Part shown: one piece after another, positions 28,729-38,631 of the stretch | Numbering within the stretch: the first letter of the stretch is position 1 | How the letters are laid out: the number at the start of each line of letters is the position of its first letter | Source of the DNA: Psychrobacter sp. NG254 | Lineage (GTDB): Bacteria; Pseudomonadota; Gammaproteobacteria; Pseudomonadales; Moraxellaceae | Assembly: GCF_015277735.1 (NCBI RefSeq) | Contig: NZ_JADHDA010000001.1 | Coordinates: forward strand, 434,001-498,000 | Length of the DNA stretch: 64,000 nucleotides | Direction: 5' to 3' | Notes under the pieces: generated by a model | Told to the model about the DNA's origin: nothing | The model's input: only the letters and a program-made list of their open reading frames with translations | The model's database searches: none | Made by a program: the position numbers and the translations under genes

Positions 28729-29082
28729 AATCACTTCTTTAAGTTGATAAACGACTGGCGAATAGGCCACAAGTTAGCAGATGGGAAGTTAGCGATAGCA
28801 ACGGTCGAGTGCCAGTTTAGCAGTCGTTATCATGCACCATTGCGATCATCCGCGATGATAGTAGGTAGAGCAGTAAAGCAAATAATACAGATGTCTCTTT
28901 ATAGAGTCACCAAAAATATTATCAACACACCTAACAAAAATAGCATATTCAATAGTGTGGTAGCTCGACGTCATTGCTTTAATAGCGAAAAATGACCGTA
29001 AGCAATATACGGTCATTTTTTAATCGTGACACCCTTTAGTGATACGACCATCAAATCATTACCTATCAAAAACCAGTAATAA
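28729..29082. other. secD-yajC intergenic region
   Basis: About 350 bp that separates yajC from secD, which are usually adjacent. It contains a terminator hairpin after yajC (see 28988-29021), so secDF probably has its own promoter here. No other gene is seen. Confidence 0.5.
28988..29021. terminator. Terminator after yajC
   Basis: Stem AAATGACCGTA / TACGGTCATTT with a 7-nt loop and A/T runs on both sides. On the minus strand it ends in TTTTT about 65 nt beyond the yajC stop codon. Confidence 0.8.
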
Positions 29083-29409
29083 TTATACGCTTTCGATCGT
29101 GCCAGCAGGCAACACTGAGATAACAGACGCACGCTGTACTTTTACATCAGTATTGTTGTTTAGGCTCACAACTGCATAGTCGCCTTCGATGTCTTTAATA
29201 CGACCCATCAAGCCACCAGCAAAAATAATCTCGCTGCCAACTTTCAAAGCGTTGACCATCGCACGATGTTCTTTGGTACGCTTAGATTGCGGGCGAATGA
29301 CCAAAAAGTAAAAAATCGCAAAAAAGGCAACAGGCAGTAAAATCTGACCGAATAATGAGGCAGCACCAGCAGTTTCGGCAGCATGAGCTGCTTGAATGAA
29401 TAAGAACAT
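29083..29409 (-). CDS. yajC: Preprotein translocase accessory subunit YajC
   Basis: Single-span membrane protein of 108 residues in the SecDF-YajC complex. The helix ILLPVAFFAIFYFLVIRPQSKR (about residues 27-48) with the R-P-Q-x-K-R boundary is diagnostic, followed by a cytoplasmic SH3-like part (LKVGSEIIFAGGLMGRI). It lies upstream of secD in the same direction but separated by a terminator. tgt, its frequent neighbour, is absent here. Confidence 0.94.
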   Translation of the reverse strand: MFLFIQAAHAAETAGAASLFGQILLPVAFFAIFYFLVIRPQSKRTKEHRAMVNALKVGSEIIFAGGLMGRIKDIEGDYAVVSLNNNTDVKVQRASVISVLPAGTIESV

Positions 29410-29982
29410 AATATCTCTCAGTAAGTCATGGATAATAGTAAAATTAGACGCATAGTAACAAAAAATCCCAGACTTGGTAACTGTTAATCATAGGCCGAGC
29501 GTGTTTTTCTTGATAGAGTGATGTGCTATTGGGCAAGACTATCTATCAGCTAACGGTCGGCATCAGTCTATTTTAGCGAGTGACCATCATTATAAAATGG
29601 ATGGTAGAGTGAAAAATACGTGCTGTCAGTCTCAGATTACGTTATACGAATACCCTATCAGCGCCATAACCAACTGTCATATACATTTTAATACGGCGGA
29701 ACGGGTTTGTAAAAATAAGGCACACTAAAAGATAAAGACTTAAAAACAGGGACTTATTGTGAAAAGGCATCATCAATGCTACTATCAAATGGCAATAATT
29801 GCCTATACTTAGTAAGCAGTCTGCAAAGGCTTGGTATCGCTTTGCGGTACTAATAAATTGGCTTTGAATAACTATTAATGACAGCGAATAAATACTATAT
29901 ATGGTATTGCTATCATTAAGGTTTGATTATTATACTATTTCCCTCTTATCTTTTTAGGTTACCTAACTTGTCCACCTCTTTT
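29410..29982. other. Gene-free divergent region between yajC and the CNNM-like gene
   Basis: About 570 bp, A+T-rich. I find no convincing gene, RNA or repeat; it must hold divergent promoters. Confidence 0.3.
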
Positions 29983-31275
29983 ATGTTTGTACCTCGTTTA
30001 CGTCGTCCGCGCGCTCATAGTAACGACGCGTCTGCTAAACCTCCTCCGACACCGCGCTATTTAGAGCGTCTTAATTATGCTAAGCCAATGGCTGGATTGT
30101 CAGCGCTGATGGTGATGCTGCTATTGCCATATCCAGCTTTTGCCGCTGAAGCGTTGGCTGATCCAAGTGCAAGTAGCATCTTACTGCTTATCTTTTTTGT
30201 ATTGATAGCCATTGGTATCTCATTTATTTGTTCGTTGGCAGAAGCTGCATTACTTAGCATGACACCGTCTTATATTGCTGATATCCAAGAAACCAATCCC
30301 AAAAAAGCGAGTATGCTTAAACGATTGAAGGTCGATAATATCGATCAGTCGTTAGCCGCGATTTTAACGTTGAATACGGTGGCGCATACACTAGGGTCTA
30401 TCGGTGCTGGTGCACAGGCGACAATTGTATTTGGTAGTGCATGGTTTGGACTTTTTTCTGCGATTATGACGCTGGCTATTTTGTTTTTATCAGAAATCAT
30501 GCCAAAAACGCTCGGAACCATATACTGGCGCCAACTAGGTGGCATGGTTGCCTATTTTGTGCGAGGTATTATTTTACTACTATATCCATTGATTTGGGTA
30601 TCAGAAAAGTTAACCAAGTTGTTAGTACGCGGCAAAGAGCCACAGGCCTTTAGTCGTCGCGAGTTTGCAGCATTGGCGAGTATCGGTGAAGAGTCAGGGC
30701 AAATTGATCCATTAGAGTCACGCATCATTCGTAATTTATTGGCATTTGGTGCCATAAAAGTCGAAGACATCATGACGCCGCGTTCAGTGATATTGGCGTT
30801 CGAAGAAAACAAAACTGTTGCTGAGTTATTGGTTGATCGTCCAAAACTGACGTTTTCTCGATTGCCAATCTATGATGGCGATTTGGACAACATTACGGGG
30901 TTTGTTCTAAAGACCGATATGCTGCTGGCCAAAGTCAACCATGCCATGCACAAGCCTTTGACACAGTTCAAACGGGACATTACCTTTGTATTCTCCAAAA
31001 TGAAACTGTTTGACTTGTTGGAGCTTATGCTAAAAAACCGCATTCATATTGCAGTGACTGTAGGGGAGTATGGCGAAGTCAAAGGCTTAGTCACTTTAGA
31101 AGATGTGTTCGAAACGTTATTAGGTCTAGAAATTGTCGATGAGATAGATCGCGTCGAAGACATGCAAGCACTGGCAAGGCAAATGATGGACAGAAGAGTT
31201 GAGCGTTTGGGTATGAAGCTCAGTGATGATGAGCTGCCCGAAGACGCTGACACTAAGACAGAACGATTCAAGTAA
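29983..31275 (+). CDS. CNNM/HlyC-CorC family membrane protein (DUF21 plus CBS domains)
   Basis: 430-residue inner-membrane protein. A DUF21 membrane region (helices near 65-90 with GISFICSLAEAALLSM, and two more near 130-200) is followed by two CBS repeats (VEDIMTPRSVILAFEENKTV and VGEYGEVKGLVTLEDVFE), the layout of Mg2+/Co2+ efflux or exchange proteins (CorB/C, YfjD, CNNM). The usual C-terminal CorC domain is absent or very short; the protein ends soon after the CBS pair in an Asp/Glu-rich tail. The start is uncertain: ATG 29983 or in-frame TTG codons upstream to 29923; none has a strong ribosome binding site. Confidence 0.85.
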   Translation: MFVPRLRRPRAHSNDASAKPPPTPRYLERLNYAKPMAGLSALMVMLLLPYPAFAAEALADPSASSILLLIFFVLIAIGISFICSLAEAALLSMTPSYIADIQETNPKKASMLKRLKVDNIDQSLAAILTLNTVAHTLGSIGAGAQATIVFGSAWFGLFSAIMTLAILFLSEIMPKTLGTIYWRQLGGMVAYFVRGIILLLYPLIWVSEKLTKLLVRGKEPQAFSRREFAALASIGEESGQIDPLESRIIRNLLAFGAIKVEDIMTPRSVILAFEENKTVAELLVDRPKLTFSRLPIYDGDLDNITGFVLKTDMLLAKVNHAMHKPLTQFKRDITFVFSKMKLFDLLELMLKNRIHIAVTVGEYGEVKGLVTLEDVFETLLGLEIVDEIDRVEDMQALARQMMDRRVERLGMKLSDDELPEDADTKTERFK

Positions 31276-31634
31276 GGCGATAAAAGCTAAAGTGGCATCA
31301 AACTTATCGATGGTTAATACTGACTGTAGTGAACATATGCTACTCTTCAATCAATGATATAGTGATTAATCGAGCATAAACTGGATTGGATTCTGTCGTG
31401 TTGATGTTCGCAATAATCACACAGGGTGTCACATGGCTGTGAGAATTGAATGATAGGCTCAGCCTATTATATGAATACCTTTATTTTGATAAACAGTTAG
31501 GGTGTGCTCTGGTTTTTATTCTTATTATTAAATCAGGACAGGCTCTAAACTTAACGCGACAAGTCACACAATGATATAAAGTCGTTCACTGTTTATATAT
31601 GACAGTGACGAAAATAGCATCGCTAAGGATCATT
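31276..31634. other. Intergenic region with short palindromes
   Basis: No gene. Contains a tight palindrome ATAGGCT-C-AGCCTAT near 31453-31467 and a 52-bp segment (31497-31548) whose ends, TTAGGGTGTGCTCTG and CAGGACAGGCTCTAA, imperfectly resemble family A MITE ends. A relic of that family is plausible. Confidence 0.4.
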
Positions 31635-32129
31635 ATGAAACGATTATGGGAAAATGGGTTATTAGCTCTATTGATAAAAGGCGCCAGCATCACTGCCATA
31701 ATGGCAGTGGCCAGCACCGTTAGTATCAGTGCACAAGCGGCCGACATGACCGAAGCTCTGGTGCAAAATTATGCAGCTGCGATGAAGTCATCAGCGAATA
31801 GCCAAAATGTCAATCAAGTCTCGCGCTTGGTATCCGATGATGCACTTATTTCGTTGTCTCGAAAGGGCAAGTCTACTAGCTTAGATAAAGACGCTTACTT
31901 AAAGTTGCTTCAAAACAGCTGGAATGATACGTCTAACTATCGCTATGATATCTCTGTGGACAATATTGTTATTACGGGTTCACAGGCAAAGGCCAGTGTC
32001 ACGACAAATGAGAGCTGGGTCAAAAACGGTCAGCAAGTCTCATTTGTGACGACCTCTCGAGTAACGCTCACCTTGTCTACGGGTAATGCGGTTCTATTAC
32101 GAGCTGTGTCACAAGTGGCTATAAATTAG
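31635..32129 (+). CDS. Secreted hypothetical protein, NTF2/SnoaL-like
   Basis: 164 residues with a Sec signal peptide (about 1-38, basic start then ITAIMAVASTVSISAQAADM). The mature region has an N-terminal helix (EALVQNYAAAMKSSANSQN), then VSRLVSDDALISLSRKG, LDKDAYLKLLQNSW and four beta strands (YRYDISVDNIVITGSQAKAS onward), a pattern suggesting an NTF2-like cone fold. AAGGA lies 5 nt before ATG 31635, which decides this start over an in-frame upstream codon at 31599. Periplasmic; function unknown. Confidence 0.75.
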   Translation: MKRLWENGLLALLIKGASITAIMAVASTVSISAQAADMTEALVQNYAAAMKSSANSQNVNQVSRLVSDDALISLSRKGKSTSLDKDAYLKLLQNSWNDTSNYRYDISVDNIVITGSQAKASVTTNESWVKNGQQVSFVTTSRVTLTLSTGNAVLLRAVSQVAIN

Positions 32130-32380
32130 CGACGGCTTATCATCAGTTAGTACATTGACACGATTTAATTATCTTAAGGTGGCTAATACTGATGTTAGCG
32201 TGGCTCAATTTTGCTGATTGATAGTCAGAGCTTTTATCAATATGTTGATACTTATATCCTTGTCTCTCTGATTTATTGGCATTATCTTTTAGGTTAAGCT
32301 AGTTTTTGTTTCACATTGCATACTATACTAGCTGTCAGTTTTATCTTATCAACTTTCGTCGTTAGGAAACTTTCCATATC

Positions 32381-35362
32381 ATGTCTACTGTGCTATCACA
32401 CTCTCGTTCATTTATTGCGTTGCCATTGACGCTTGCGGTCTCAACTTTGCTCATTAGTGCGTGTAGTAATACGTCAACGGTAAAAAATACTGGTGCGAAG
32501 ACTAGCTCAGCTGTCGTTACCAAACCTTCCGCTGCGCCAGCCACTAGCACGGATTATTCTACTGCGTATTTGGATGCAGAAAGTTTGGACGAATTGGCAG
32601 ATTTGCTAGAAGCCAGTGATATGGCAATGGTGGAGGGCAACCAGCTCGCCATCCAGCAGTACGGTGACTTATGGAATCGTTTACGTGCTGGCTATCGTAT
32701 GAATGGCGGGCAGCCAGTCTATAATCAGCGTATTGAAGGTCAAAAGAGCTGGTTCACCAGCAGACAGGACTATTTGAATCGTCTGACTGCGCGTGCTAGT
32801 CGTTATATATACCATACGGTACGAGAGGCAGAGCGCCGTAATATTCCAACGGAGCTGGCGTTGTTGCCAGTGATTGAGAGTTCGTACGATCCAAGTGGCA
32901 CGAGTAGTGCAGCCGCCGCAGGCTTGTGGCAGTTTATTCCAAGTACGGGTCGTATCTATGGTCTGAACCAAAGCAGTACTTATGATGGTCGCCGTGACGT
33001 TATCGAGTCAACACGTGCCGCTTATGATTTTTTGACGGCATTACACAACCAGTTTGGAAGCTGGGAGTTGGCGCTAGCCGCTTATAATGCTGGTCCTGGA
33101 CGTGTGCAAAAAGCCATCGATGCCAATGCAGCACGTGGCTTGCCGACAGATTATTGGTCGTTGCAATTGCCTACTGAAACGATGAACTATGTGCCGCGTT
33201 TCTTGGCAGTGGCTGAGATCGTGGCCAAGCCAGAACAGTACGGTGTGTACTTGCCAGCCATCGCCAACCGTCAGCATTTCCGTAGTGTGCCGGTCAATTA
33301 CGGCGTCAGCTTATCCGAAGTGTCTCAGCTCACAGGAGTGGAGTATGATGAGCTTCAAAGACTCAATACTGCTCTCACCTCAGGCCGTATCGACTCATCA
33401 GGCCCGCAGCGTGTCATCATTCCTAACGATGTCAGCGTCAATACCGATGCCAAACTGAGCTTACTAAGAGGCAATGGCACAGGTAACGTATTGGCATCTA
33501 GTAATACAAGCACTCCAGCGACAACGACCCCAAGCTACAACAATAAGCCATATACGTCATCGTCACTCCCATCTAACAGCAGTGCATTGGCTGATTATGC
33601 GGCCAGTGCAAGCGTACCTCAGCAGACGACCAGCTATATCTCGCCGTCAGTCACATCAACCAGCAGTTCGTCATATGGCAATACGACGACGCGTACTGAG
33701 CCACCATTAAGCGCTGCAGAGACCAAAAAGATCAATGCTGAGTTCAAGAGTAGTAACAGTCTGCCGACTACTTCCGCTCAGATTACTCAGAACAACACCA
33801 TTGTTCAAGAGCCGCCACTGAGCAAAGAAGAGCGCGACTTTATTGCCAATCAAATTCGTACCAGTACGTCTGAGACCAATGTCATCAATGCAGATGGTAA
33901 TATCAACTTGTCAGCCGTGCAGACACAGCAGTCAATCTTAGAAGCCAGTGGTGCTGAGAAAAAACTCAGCTTTGCAAAAACCTCAGTCAGTAAACCAAAA
34001 CCACAGGGCGCGCGTACGACTTATACGGTCAATCGTGGTGACACGCTATCAAACATCGCCAGTCGTGCAGGTGTGAATTGGCGCGATATTGCAGAATGGA
34101 ACCAAATAGATGCCAGTGCAAATCTGCTATCAGGCAGCACCCTGTATCTGTATAACGCCAAAAACATTGAGCCGTTAAGTACGGCTAGTAACACCGCGGC
34201 CACGCAGCCTGAGAGCTATGTGGTACAAGGTGGTGATACGCTTATCGGTACTGCCAATCGCTTTGGCTTATCGGTCACACAGCTTGCCACTTACAATAAC
34301 CTAAGCAGTCGTGCTGACTTGCTGAGAGGTCAGAAGCTATGGCTAGTACCAGGTAAAGTGACTGCGCCAGCGACGACCCCTGCCGCACCTGCTACTAAGC
34401 CAAAAAAATCATCGACTGCCACCAAAAACTATAAAGTGAAAGCAGGGGATGGACTGATCGCGCTTGCCCGTCAGTTCGGTGTGTCGACGGATACATTAGC
34501 CAGTCTTAATAACATGAGTACCACAGGCTCGTTATATGTGGGTCAAACACTTAAAGTGCCTGCGACTGCAGACTTTTCTGCGCCAAGCAATAGCACAAGC
34601 AGCAGCTCTAGCTCTAGTAGTAGCTCAAGCTCAGTGGCAACCACCAATTACAAAGTCCAATCAGGCGATACCCTGATTGGTATTGCTAATAGTGTGGGTG
34701 TTAGCGCCGCCGAATTGGCTGCTGTAAACAGTAACTTTGATGCTAAAGCTCGCTTGCAACGTGGACAGACGATCAAAGTGCCTGCTTCTAAAGAACTGGT
34801 CGATCGTCAGTTGAATGATAAGGCAGTCAGCTATAAAGTCCAATCAGGCGATACGCTCACTGGTGTGGCCAAACGTTACAATATAGGTTTAAGTGATTTG
34901 GCATCAGCAAATAACTTGAATACCAATTCCAATCTAATACTGGGTCGTACCATTACCATTCCTGCCAACGGTAGCGCTACAAGTGCCGCTAGTAATCAGA
35001 GTAGTGGCTCTACTAGCAGTAGTAAAACCAGCAGCACAGCCAGTAGTGGTACCAAGCTTGGCAATACTGAGAGCTATAAAGTCAAATCTGGCGATGGTCT
35101 AATTGCGCTGGCTCGTCAATTTGGGGTCTCTGTAGAGGACTTGGCTGCGACAAATGACTTGGCGACCAATGCGCAATTGCAGCGTGGACAGACCCTTAAA
35201 GTACCAAAAGCAACGGTAAGTTATACGGTTGGTTCAGGTGATAGCTTAATTGGTCTCGCACGTAAATATGGCGTATCGACGCAAGAGTTGGCTGACATGA
35301 ATGATATCGCTGCCAATACTATGCTGCAACGTGGTCAGCGTCTGACTGTCCCTAACCGCTAA
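32381..35362 (+). CDS. mltD: Membrane-bound lytic murein transglycosylase D with seven LysM modules
   Basis: Outer-membrane lipoprotein that cleaves peptidoglycan with formation of 1,6-anhydro ends. Signal with lipobox LISAC (cysteine near residue 28). The SLT catalytic domain (about 150-290) has the catalytic glutamate in LALLPVIESSYDPSG and then AAGLWQFIPSTG. A weak LysM-like stretch follows (VPVNYGVSLSEVSQLTGVEY). Seven clear LysM repeats start near residues 546, 612, 682, 756, 817, 898 and 945, each with a [Y]-x-V-x-x-G-D-[ST/G]-L core. Ser/Thr-rich linkers separate them, including a run of 12 serines near residue 745. E. coli MltD has 452 residues and two LysM; this has 993. A terminator follows. 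Confidence 0.92.
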   Translation: MSTVLSHSRSFIALPLTLAVSTLLISACSNTSTVKNTGAKTSSAVVTKPSAAPATSTDYSTAYLDAESLDELADLLEASDMAMVEGNQLAIQQYGDLWNRLRAGYRMNGGQPVYNQRIEGQKSWFTSRQDYLNRLTARASRYIYHTVREAERRNIPTELALLPVIESSYDPSGTSSAAAAGLWQFIPSTGRIYGLNQSSTYDGRRDVIESTRAAYDFLTALHNQFGSWELALAAYNAGPGRVQKAIDANAARGLPTDYWSLQLPTETMNYVPRFLAVAEIVAKPEQYGVYLPAIANRQHFRSVPVNYGVSLSEVSQLTGVEYDELQRLNTALTSGRIDSSGPQRVIIPNDVSVNTDAKLSLLRGNGTGNVLASSNTSTPATTTPSYNNKPYTSSSLPSNSSALADYAASASVPQQTTSYISPSVTSTSSSSYGNTTTRTEPPLSAAETKKINAEFKSSNSLPTTSAQITQNNTIVQEPPLSKEERDFIANQIRTSTSETNVINADGNINLSAVQTQQSILEASGAEKKLSFAKTSVSKPKPQGARTTYTVNRGDTLSNIASRAGVNWRDIAEWNQIDASANLLSGSTLYLYNAKNIEPLSTASNTAATQPESYVVQGGDTLIGTANRFGLSVTQLATYNNLSSRADLLRGQKLWLVPGKVTAPATTPAAPATKPKKSSTATKNYKVKAGDGLIALARQFGVSTDTLASLNNMSTTGSLYVGQTLKVPATADFSAPSNSTSSSSSSSSSSSSVATTNYKVQSGDTLIGIANSVGVSAAELAAVNSNFDAKARLQRGQTIKVPASKELVDRQLNDKAVSYKVQSGDTLTGVAKRYNIGLSDLASANNLNTNSNLILGRTITIPANGSATSAASNQSSGSTSSSKTSSTASSGTKLGNTESYKVKSGDGLIALARQFGVSVEDLAATNDLATNAQLQRGQTLKVPKATVSYTVGSGDSLIGLARKYGVSTQELADMNDIAANTMLQRGQRLTVPNR

Positions 35363-35453
35363 TAAGAAGTGAATTACTGGAATAATATCTAACTAGATAT
35401 CGTTCCAATGTTTTAATACATGGTTTTAACACATGTTTTAATAAAATCGTACC

Positions 35454-35494
35454 ACACAAAAAAGCTGCTCTTATTAAGAGCAGCTTTTTTGTGT
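35454..35494. terminator. Bidirectional terminator between mltD and the MltF-like gene
   Basis: Long stem ACACAAAAAAGCTGCTCTTA pairing with TTAAGAGCAGCTTTTTTGTGT. T-runs on both strands serve the two convergent genes. Confidence 0.93.
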
Positions 35495-35534
35495 TTAAAA
35501 ACTCAGTTCTCAAAAATCTAATAATAGCTGTAGA

Positions 35535-36743
35535 TTAGACAGTCTGGGTTTTAATCGTCTCAAGATAGCTTCTGATATTACTCACATAATGCATCGCTTG
35601 TCCATAACGACTATTAGACGCTCTGTTATCAGCGAGATAGGCATAGATATTTGTCCAGCTTTTATCATCGATACCTTGAGCGCGTAATTTACGCTGGATG
35701 CTTTTGACCGCATTTGGGCCCATATTATAACCAGCGAGCGCAAACCAAATACGATCAGTTTTGGGTACATCAGCAAAATCTGCTTTCATCTGCTCTAGAT
35801 AACGTGCACCGCCGCCGATGCTTTGATACGGATCGACACGATCTGAGACGCCCATGGCTTTGGCGGTATTGTTTGTCAGCATCATGAGGCCACGCACACC
35901 TGTTGGCGAAACCGCATCTGCATCAAGATGAGATTCTTGATAGCCCATAGCAACCAACAGCTCCCAATCATGATTATAATTGCGTGCTTGCTCTTCAAAT
36001 GATGACTGATAGTCTGGCAGTTTTTCTGTCAGTGTTTTTTGGAAGTGGTCCTGACTGTAAGCATCTTTTAGCAAGTTCTGATTGTAGAACGCGGCCAGCT
36101 TTTGTGTGTTCTGCAATTTAATGCTATCACATAAGAAGTAACTGGCTTTTTTTGATAGGGGGTCATTTGATGAGCTAAACGTCCAGCTAACCTTTGGATG
36201 CAGGCCATTTTTGGTCAAGCTGGCATCATAGCCGCAGCTGACGTTGACGGAAGATAAATTCAGCTGGCTTTTTAGTTTGGTACTGGCAGTGGTCAACGCC
36301 ATATCAGCATTGCCTGATCTCAGTGCTTTTAGTGCCGCTTCTTCACTGGCATAGGCTTTTAGATTGATATCGACACCGAGCTCGTCGGCATAAGTACGCA
36401 CCAAATCAAAGCCAAATCCATGCTGGAAACCATCAGTCGCAAAGTAAGTGCTATCGCCAGGCACCGCAGCGATGGTCAAAGTATTCTCCAGCATGACGTT
36501 GTCATAGGCTGGTATTGAAGTATTCACGGTCGTCAGACTCTCAGCAGGTAAAGAGAGTAGGGCAATACTAGATATTTGTGCCAGCTTCTTGGTTCTGGAA
36601 AAACGAGCAGGCGCAATAGGGGTAACGGATGAAACGATGTTACTTTTGGTGTTCAGTAGGCGTTTAGATGGACGCAGTAAATAAGAAATACGGCGTTTGG
36701 CCCCTTGCGCAGATACTTTTACACGATAAGTAATACGCTGCAT
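35535..36743 (-). CDS. MltF-like lytic transglycosylase (solute-binding plus SLT domain)
   Basis: 402 residues combining a bacterial extracellular solute-binding type 3 domain (about 85-230; NTLTIAAVPGDSTYF, GFGFDLVRTYADELGVDINL, LKALRSGNADMALTT) and a C-terminal SLT domain with catalytic glutamate in VAMGYQESHLDADAVSPTG and then GLMMLTNNTAKAMG. This is the MltF arrangement, in which the sensor domain controls the murein-cleaving domain. The N-terminus is long and basic (about 55 residues) before a weak hydrophobic segment (ISSIALLSLPAES), so the membrane anchor is less clear than usual. It converges on mltD, making a two-transglycosylase locus. Confidence 0.87.
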   Translation of the reverse strand: MQRITYRVKVSAQGAKRRISYLLRPSKRLLNTKSNIVSSVTPIAPARFSRTKKLAQISSIALLSLPAESLTTVNTSIPAYDNVMLENTLTIAAVPGDSTYFATDGFQHGFGFDLVRTYADELGVDINLKAYASEEAALKALRSGNADMALTTASTKLKSQLNLSSVNVSCGYDASLTKNGLHPKVSWTFSSSNDPLSKKASYFLCDSIKLQNTQKLAAFYNQNLLKDAYSQDHFQKTLTEKLPDYQSSFEEQARNYNHDWELLVAMGYQESHLDADAVSPTGVRGLMMLTNNTAKAMGVSDRVDPYQSIGGGARYLEQMKADFADVPKTDRIWFALAGYNMGPNAVKSIQRKLRAQGIDDKSWTNIYAYLADNRASNSRYGQAMHYVSNIRSYLETIKTQTV

Positions 36744-37806
36744 GGATGTCTCCTGATTTTAGCCATCCTTCTTACCGCAAAACGCATACGAATATATGCC
36801 AATTATAGGACATATAGTGGTATTGCATTTCAGATAAACCGACACTTCTTGATAGGATAAGTGCCATTTTATCTTGTTTAATAATAGGGCCACTAGGGTA
36901 CTCTTTCTAAGAGTTAGTGGTATGTTTAATCTACTAGCGGGTCATGAGCGAAGTATGTGACTGTCAAAAAGTAACAGCGCAAAGCATTCTTTAGGACGGT
37001 ATCCTAAAAAATACACATACGACAAAATGAAGGATATGGATCGGATGATTCCCTCATCGATGACTCAATACAGCAAGTAAAAAAACACCTATATATCAAA
37101 CATAGGTAAGGTCATGAGTAAGTTATTGAGACAAAAACAGAGCGTCAAGCACTGGTATCATACCCGCCACTTAGGCAGATATAATCAGATACTGTCACTG
37201 TGCTAACATTGATAAAAAGCAATATTTTGTATCACTAATAATAAAAAACTCAGTATCAACATTCTTTGTCCAGCAATGAAGTCGAGTATCATAATCGCAA
37301 TTGATAGATAACAAATTTATTTACCAATTGAGCGACACAAGATCATCACGGCGACTCTAAAATACACAACACTGTGTCTGCAATATATAGCGTGCAGACA
37401 CAGTATTAAGATAGCAGACGCTAAAAATCTATCGTTTATTTAGCACGATAAAGGTTCAAGCATCTACCAACAGTATTTTGGAGACATAACCGGAAGCTAT
37501 AATAATGGGAAGTTTCATGACAAAACATTCATTCTTACAACTATCAATATGAGGTTACCTTTTGTATTATTCAAGTATAGTTAAGAAAAAATCGATAAAA
37601 CTTAACAATAGAGATACGAACGGTGAATTGTTTGACCGTTTTATACGTGCTAGTCCAATATAGACTACAGGGCTTTAAATAAGAGCCAAGTCAGATTTTA
37701 CTCATTATGAATTTATGCTAATCGTTGCTATTGGCTTGTTCAGTCCTTCTACCGCAGTGTGCTTCCTTTAAAACCGATGCTGTAAAACCGAGACAGCTCG
37801 ACTGTT
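36744..37806. other. Long gene-free stretch (about 1.06 kb)
   Basis: Longest non-coding interval in the window. All frames are broken by frequent stops and I recognise no RNA family. Its one marked structure is a perfect 12-bp inverted repeat at 37371-37404. It lies between the MltF-like gene start and the 3' end of the Nif3-like gene, so only one promoter needs to be here. It may hold a small RNA or a decayed gene. Confidence 0.45.
37371..37404. repeat. Perfect 12-bp inverted repeat (hairpin)
   Basis: ACTGTGTCTGCA and TGCAGACACAGT, separated by the 10-nt spacer ATATATAGCG. No T-run follows on either side, so it is not a standard terminator. Candidates are an RNA stem, a dimeric regulator site or a transposon footprint. 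Confidence 0.8.
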
Positions 37807-38631
37807 CTATGCTGGATTATGAATATCAATAAATGTCACAGGCAGTCCAAATTCACTGGCAACTATCTCACCGAGCGCTTGAATACCGCCACGCTCGGTC
37901 GCGTGATGGCCACAAGCAAAATAATCAATACCAAGCTCACGTGCGATATGGGTGGTGCGCTCAGATATCTCCCCAGAGATAAACGCATCACAGCCCATGA
38001 TGGCCGCCTGTTCAATCATATCTTGCGCGCCGCCCGTACAGATGCCAACACGTGTTATCAATCTATCGCTTGTTTTGGTACGAGCATCCTCATGATACTC
38101 AGCTGAGATATGAAGTGGCATGCGCCCTAGCGCTTGGCTAATTTTTGCTATCAGTGCATCGGCGCTTTGCGGTGTGCAAGTGGCAATATTGCCAACGGGA
38201 TGTGACTCATTAGGATAGAGCGCACCAGTGACCGTCATATCTAGCATATTAGCGAGTGTTGCATTGTTGCCAACGATAGGATGTGCATCCAGCGGTAAGT
38301 GATAGCCAATCATCGAGATACCCTGTTGCATCAATTTGCGGATACGCTGACCTTTCATACCAGTCAGTGGGGCCGGCTCACCTTTCCAAAAATACCCATG
38401 ATGTACCATAATTACATCAGCATTGTCAGCGATGGCGGCATCAATCAGTGCCTCACAAGCAGTTACTCCTGTCACGATACGCTGTATAGGTCGTCCACCA
38501 TCGACTTGTAGGCCATTTGGTGCATAGTCTTTAAAGGCACTGGCTGATAAGTAGTCATCACAAAATTGCGTCAATGCTTGTGCGCTGATGCTTTTGTTCG
38601 AAGATGCAGATGTCGTATGGTTCTCATTCAT
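37807..38631 (-). CDS. Nif3-like dinuclear metal-centre protein (YbgI family)
   Basis: 274-residue member of the Nif3/YbgI (GTP cyclohydrolase I type 2 related) family, hexameric proteins with a two-metal site. Metal-ligand motifs are visible: VIMVHHGYFWKGE near residue 75, HLPLDAHPIVGNNA near 115 and the C-terminal YFACGHHATERGGIQALGE. GVCTGGAQDMIEQA-like segment and FISGEISERT complete the fold. Often annotated as a GTP cyclohydrolase homologue, but the biochemical role is not settled. Convergent neighbours are absent; degS-like gene lies divergently upstream. Confidence 0.9.
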   Translation of the reverse strand: MNENHTTSASSNKSISAQALTQFCDDYLSASAFKDYAPNGLQVDGGRPIQRIVTGVTACEALIDAAIADNADVIMVHHGYFWKGEPAPLTGMKGQRIRKLMQQGISMIGYHLPLDAHPIVGNNATLANMLDMTVTGALYPNESHPVGNIATCTPQSADALIAKISQALGRMPLHISAEYHEDARTKTSDRLITRVGICTGGAQDMIEQAAIMGCDAFISGEISERTTHIARELGIDYFACGHHATERGGIQALGEIVASEFGLPVTFIDIHNPA

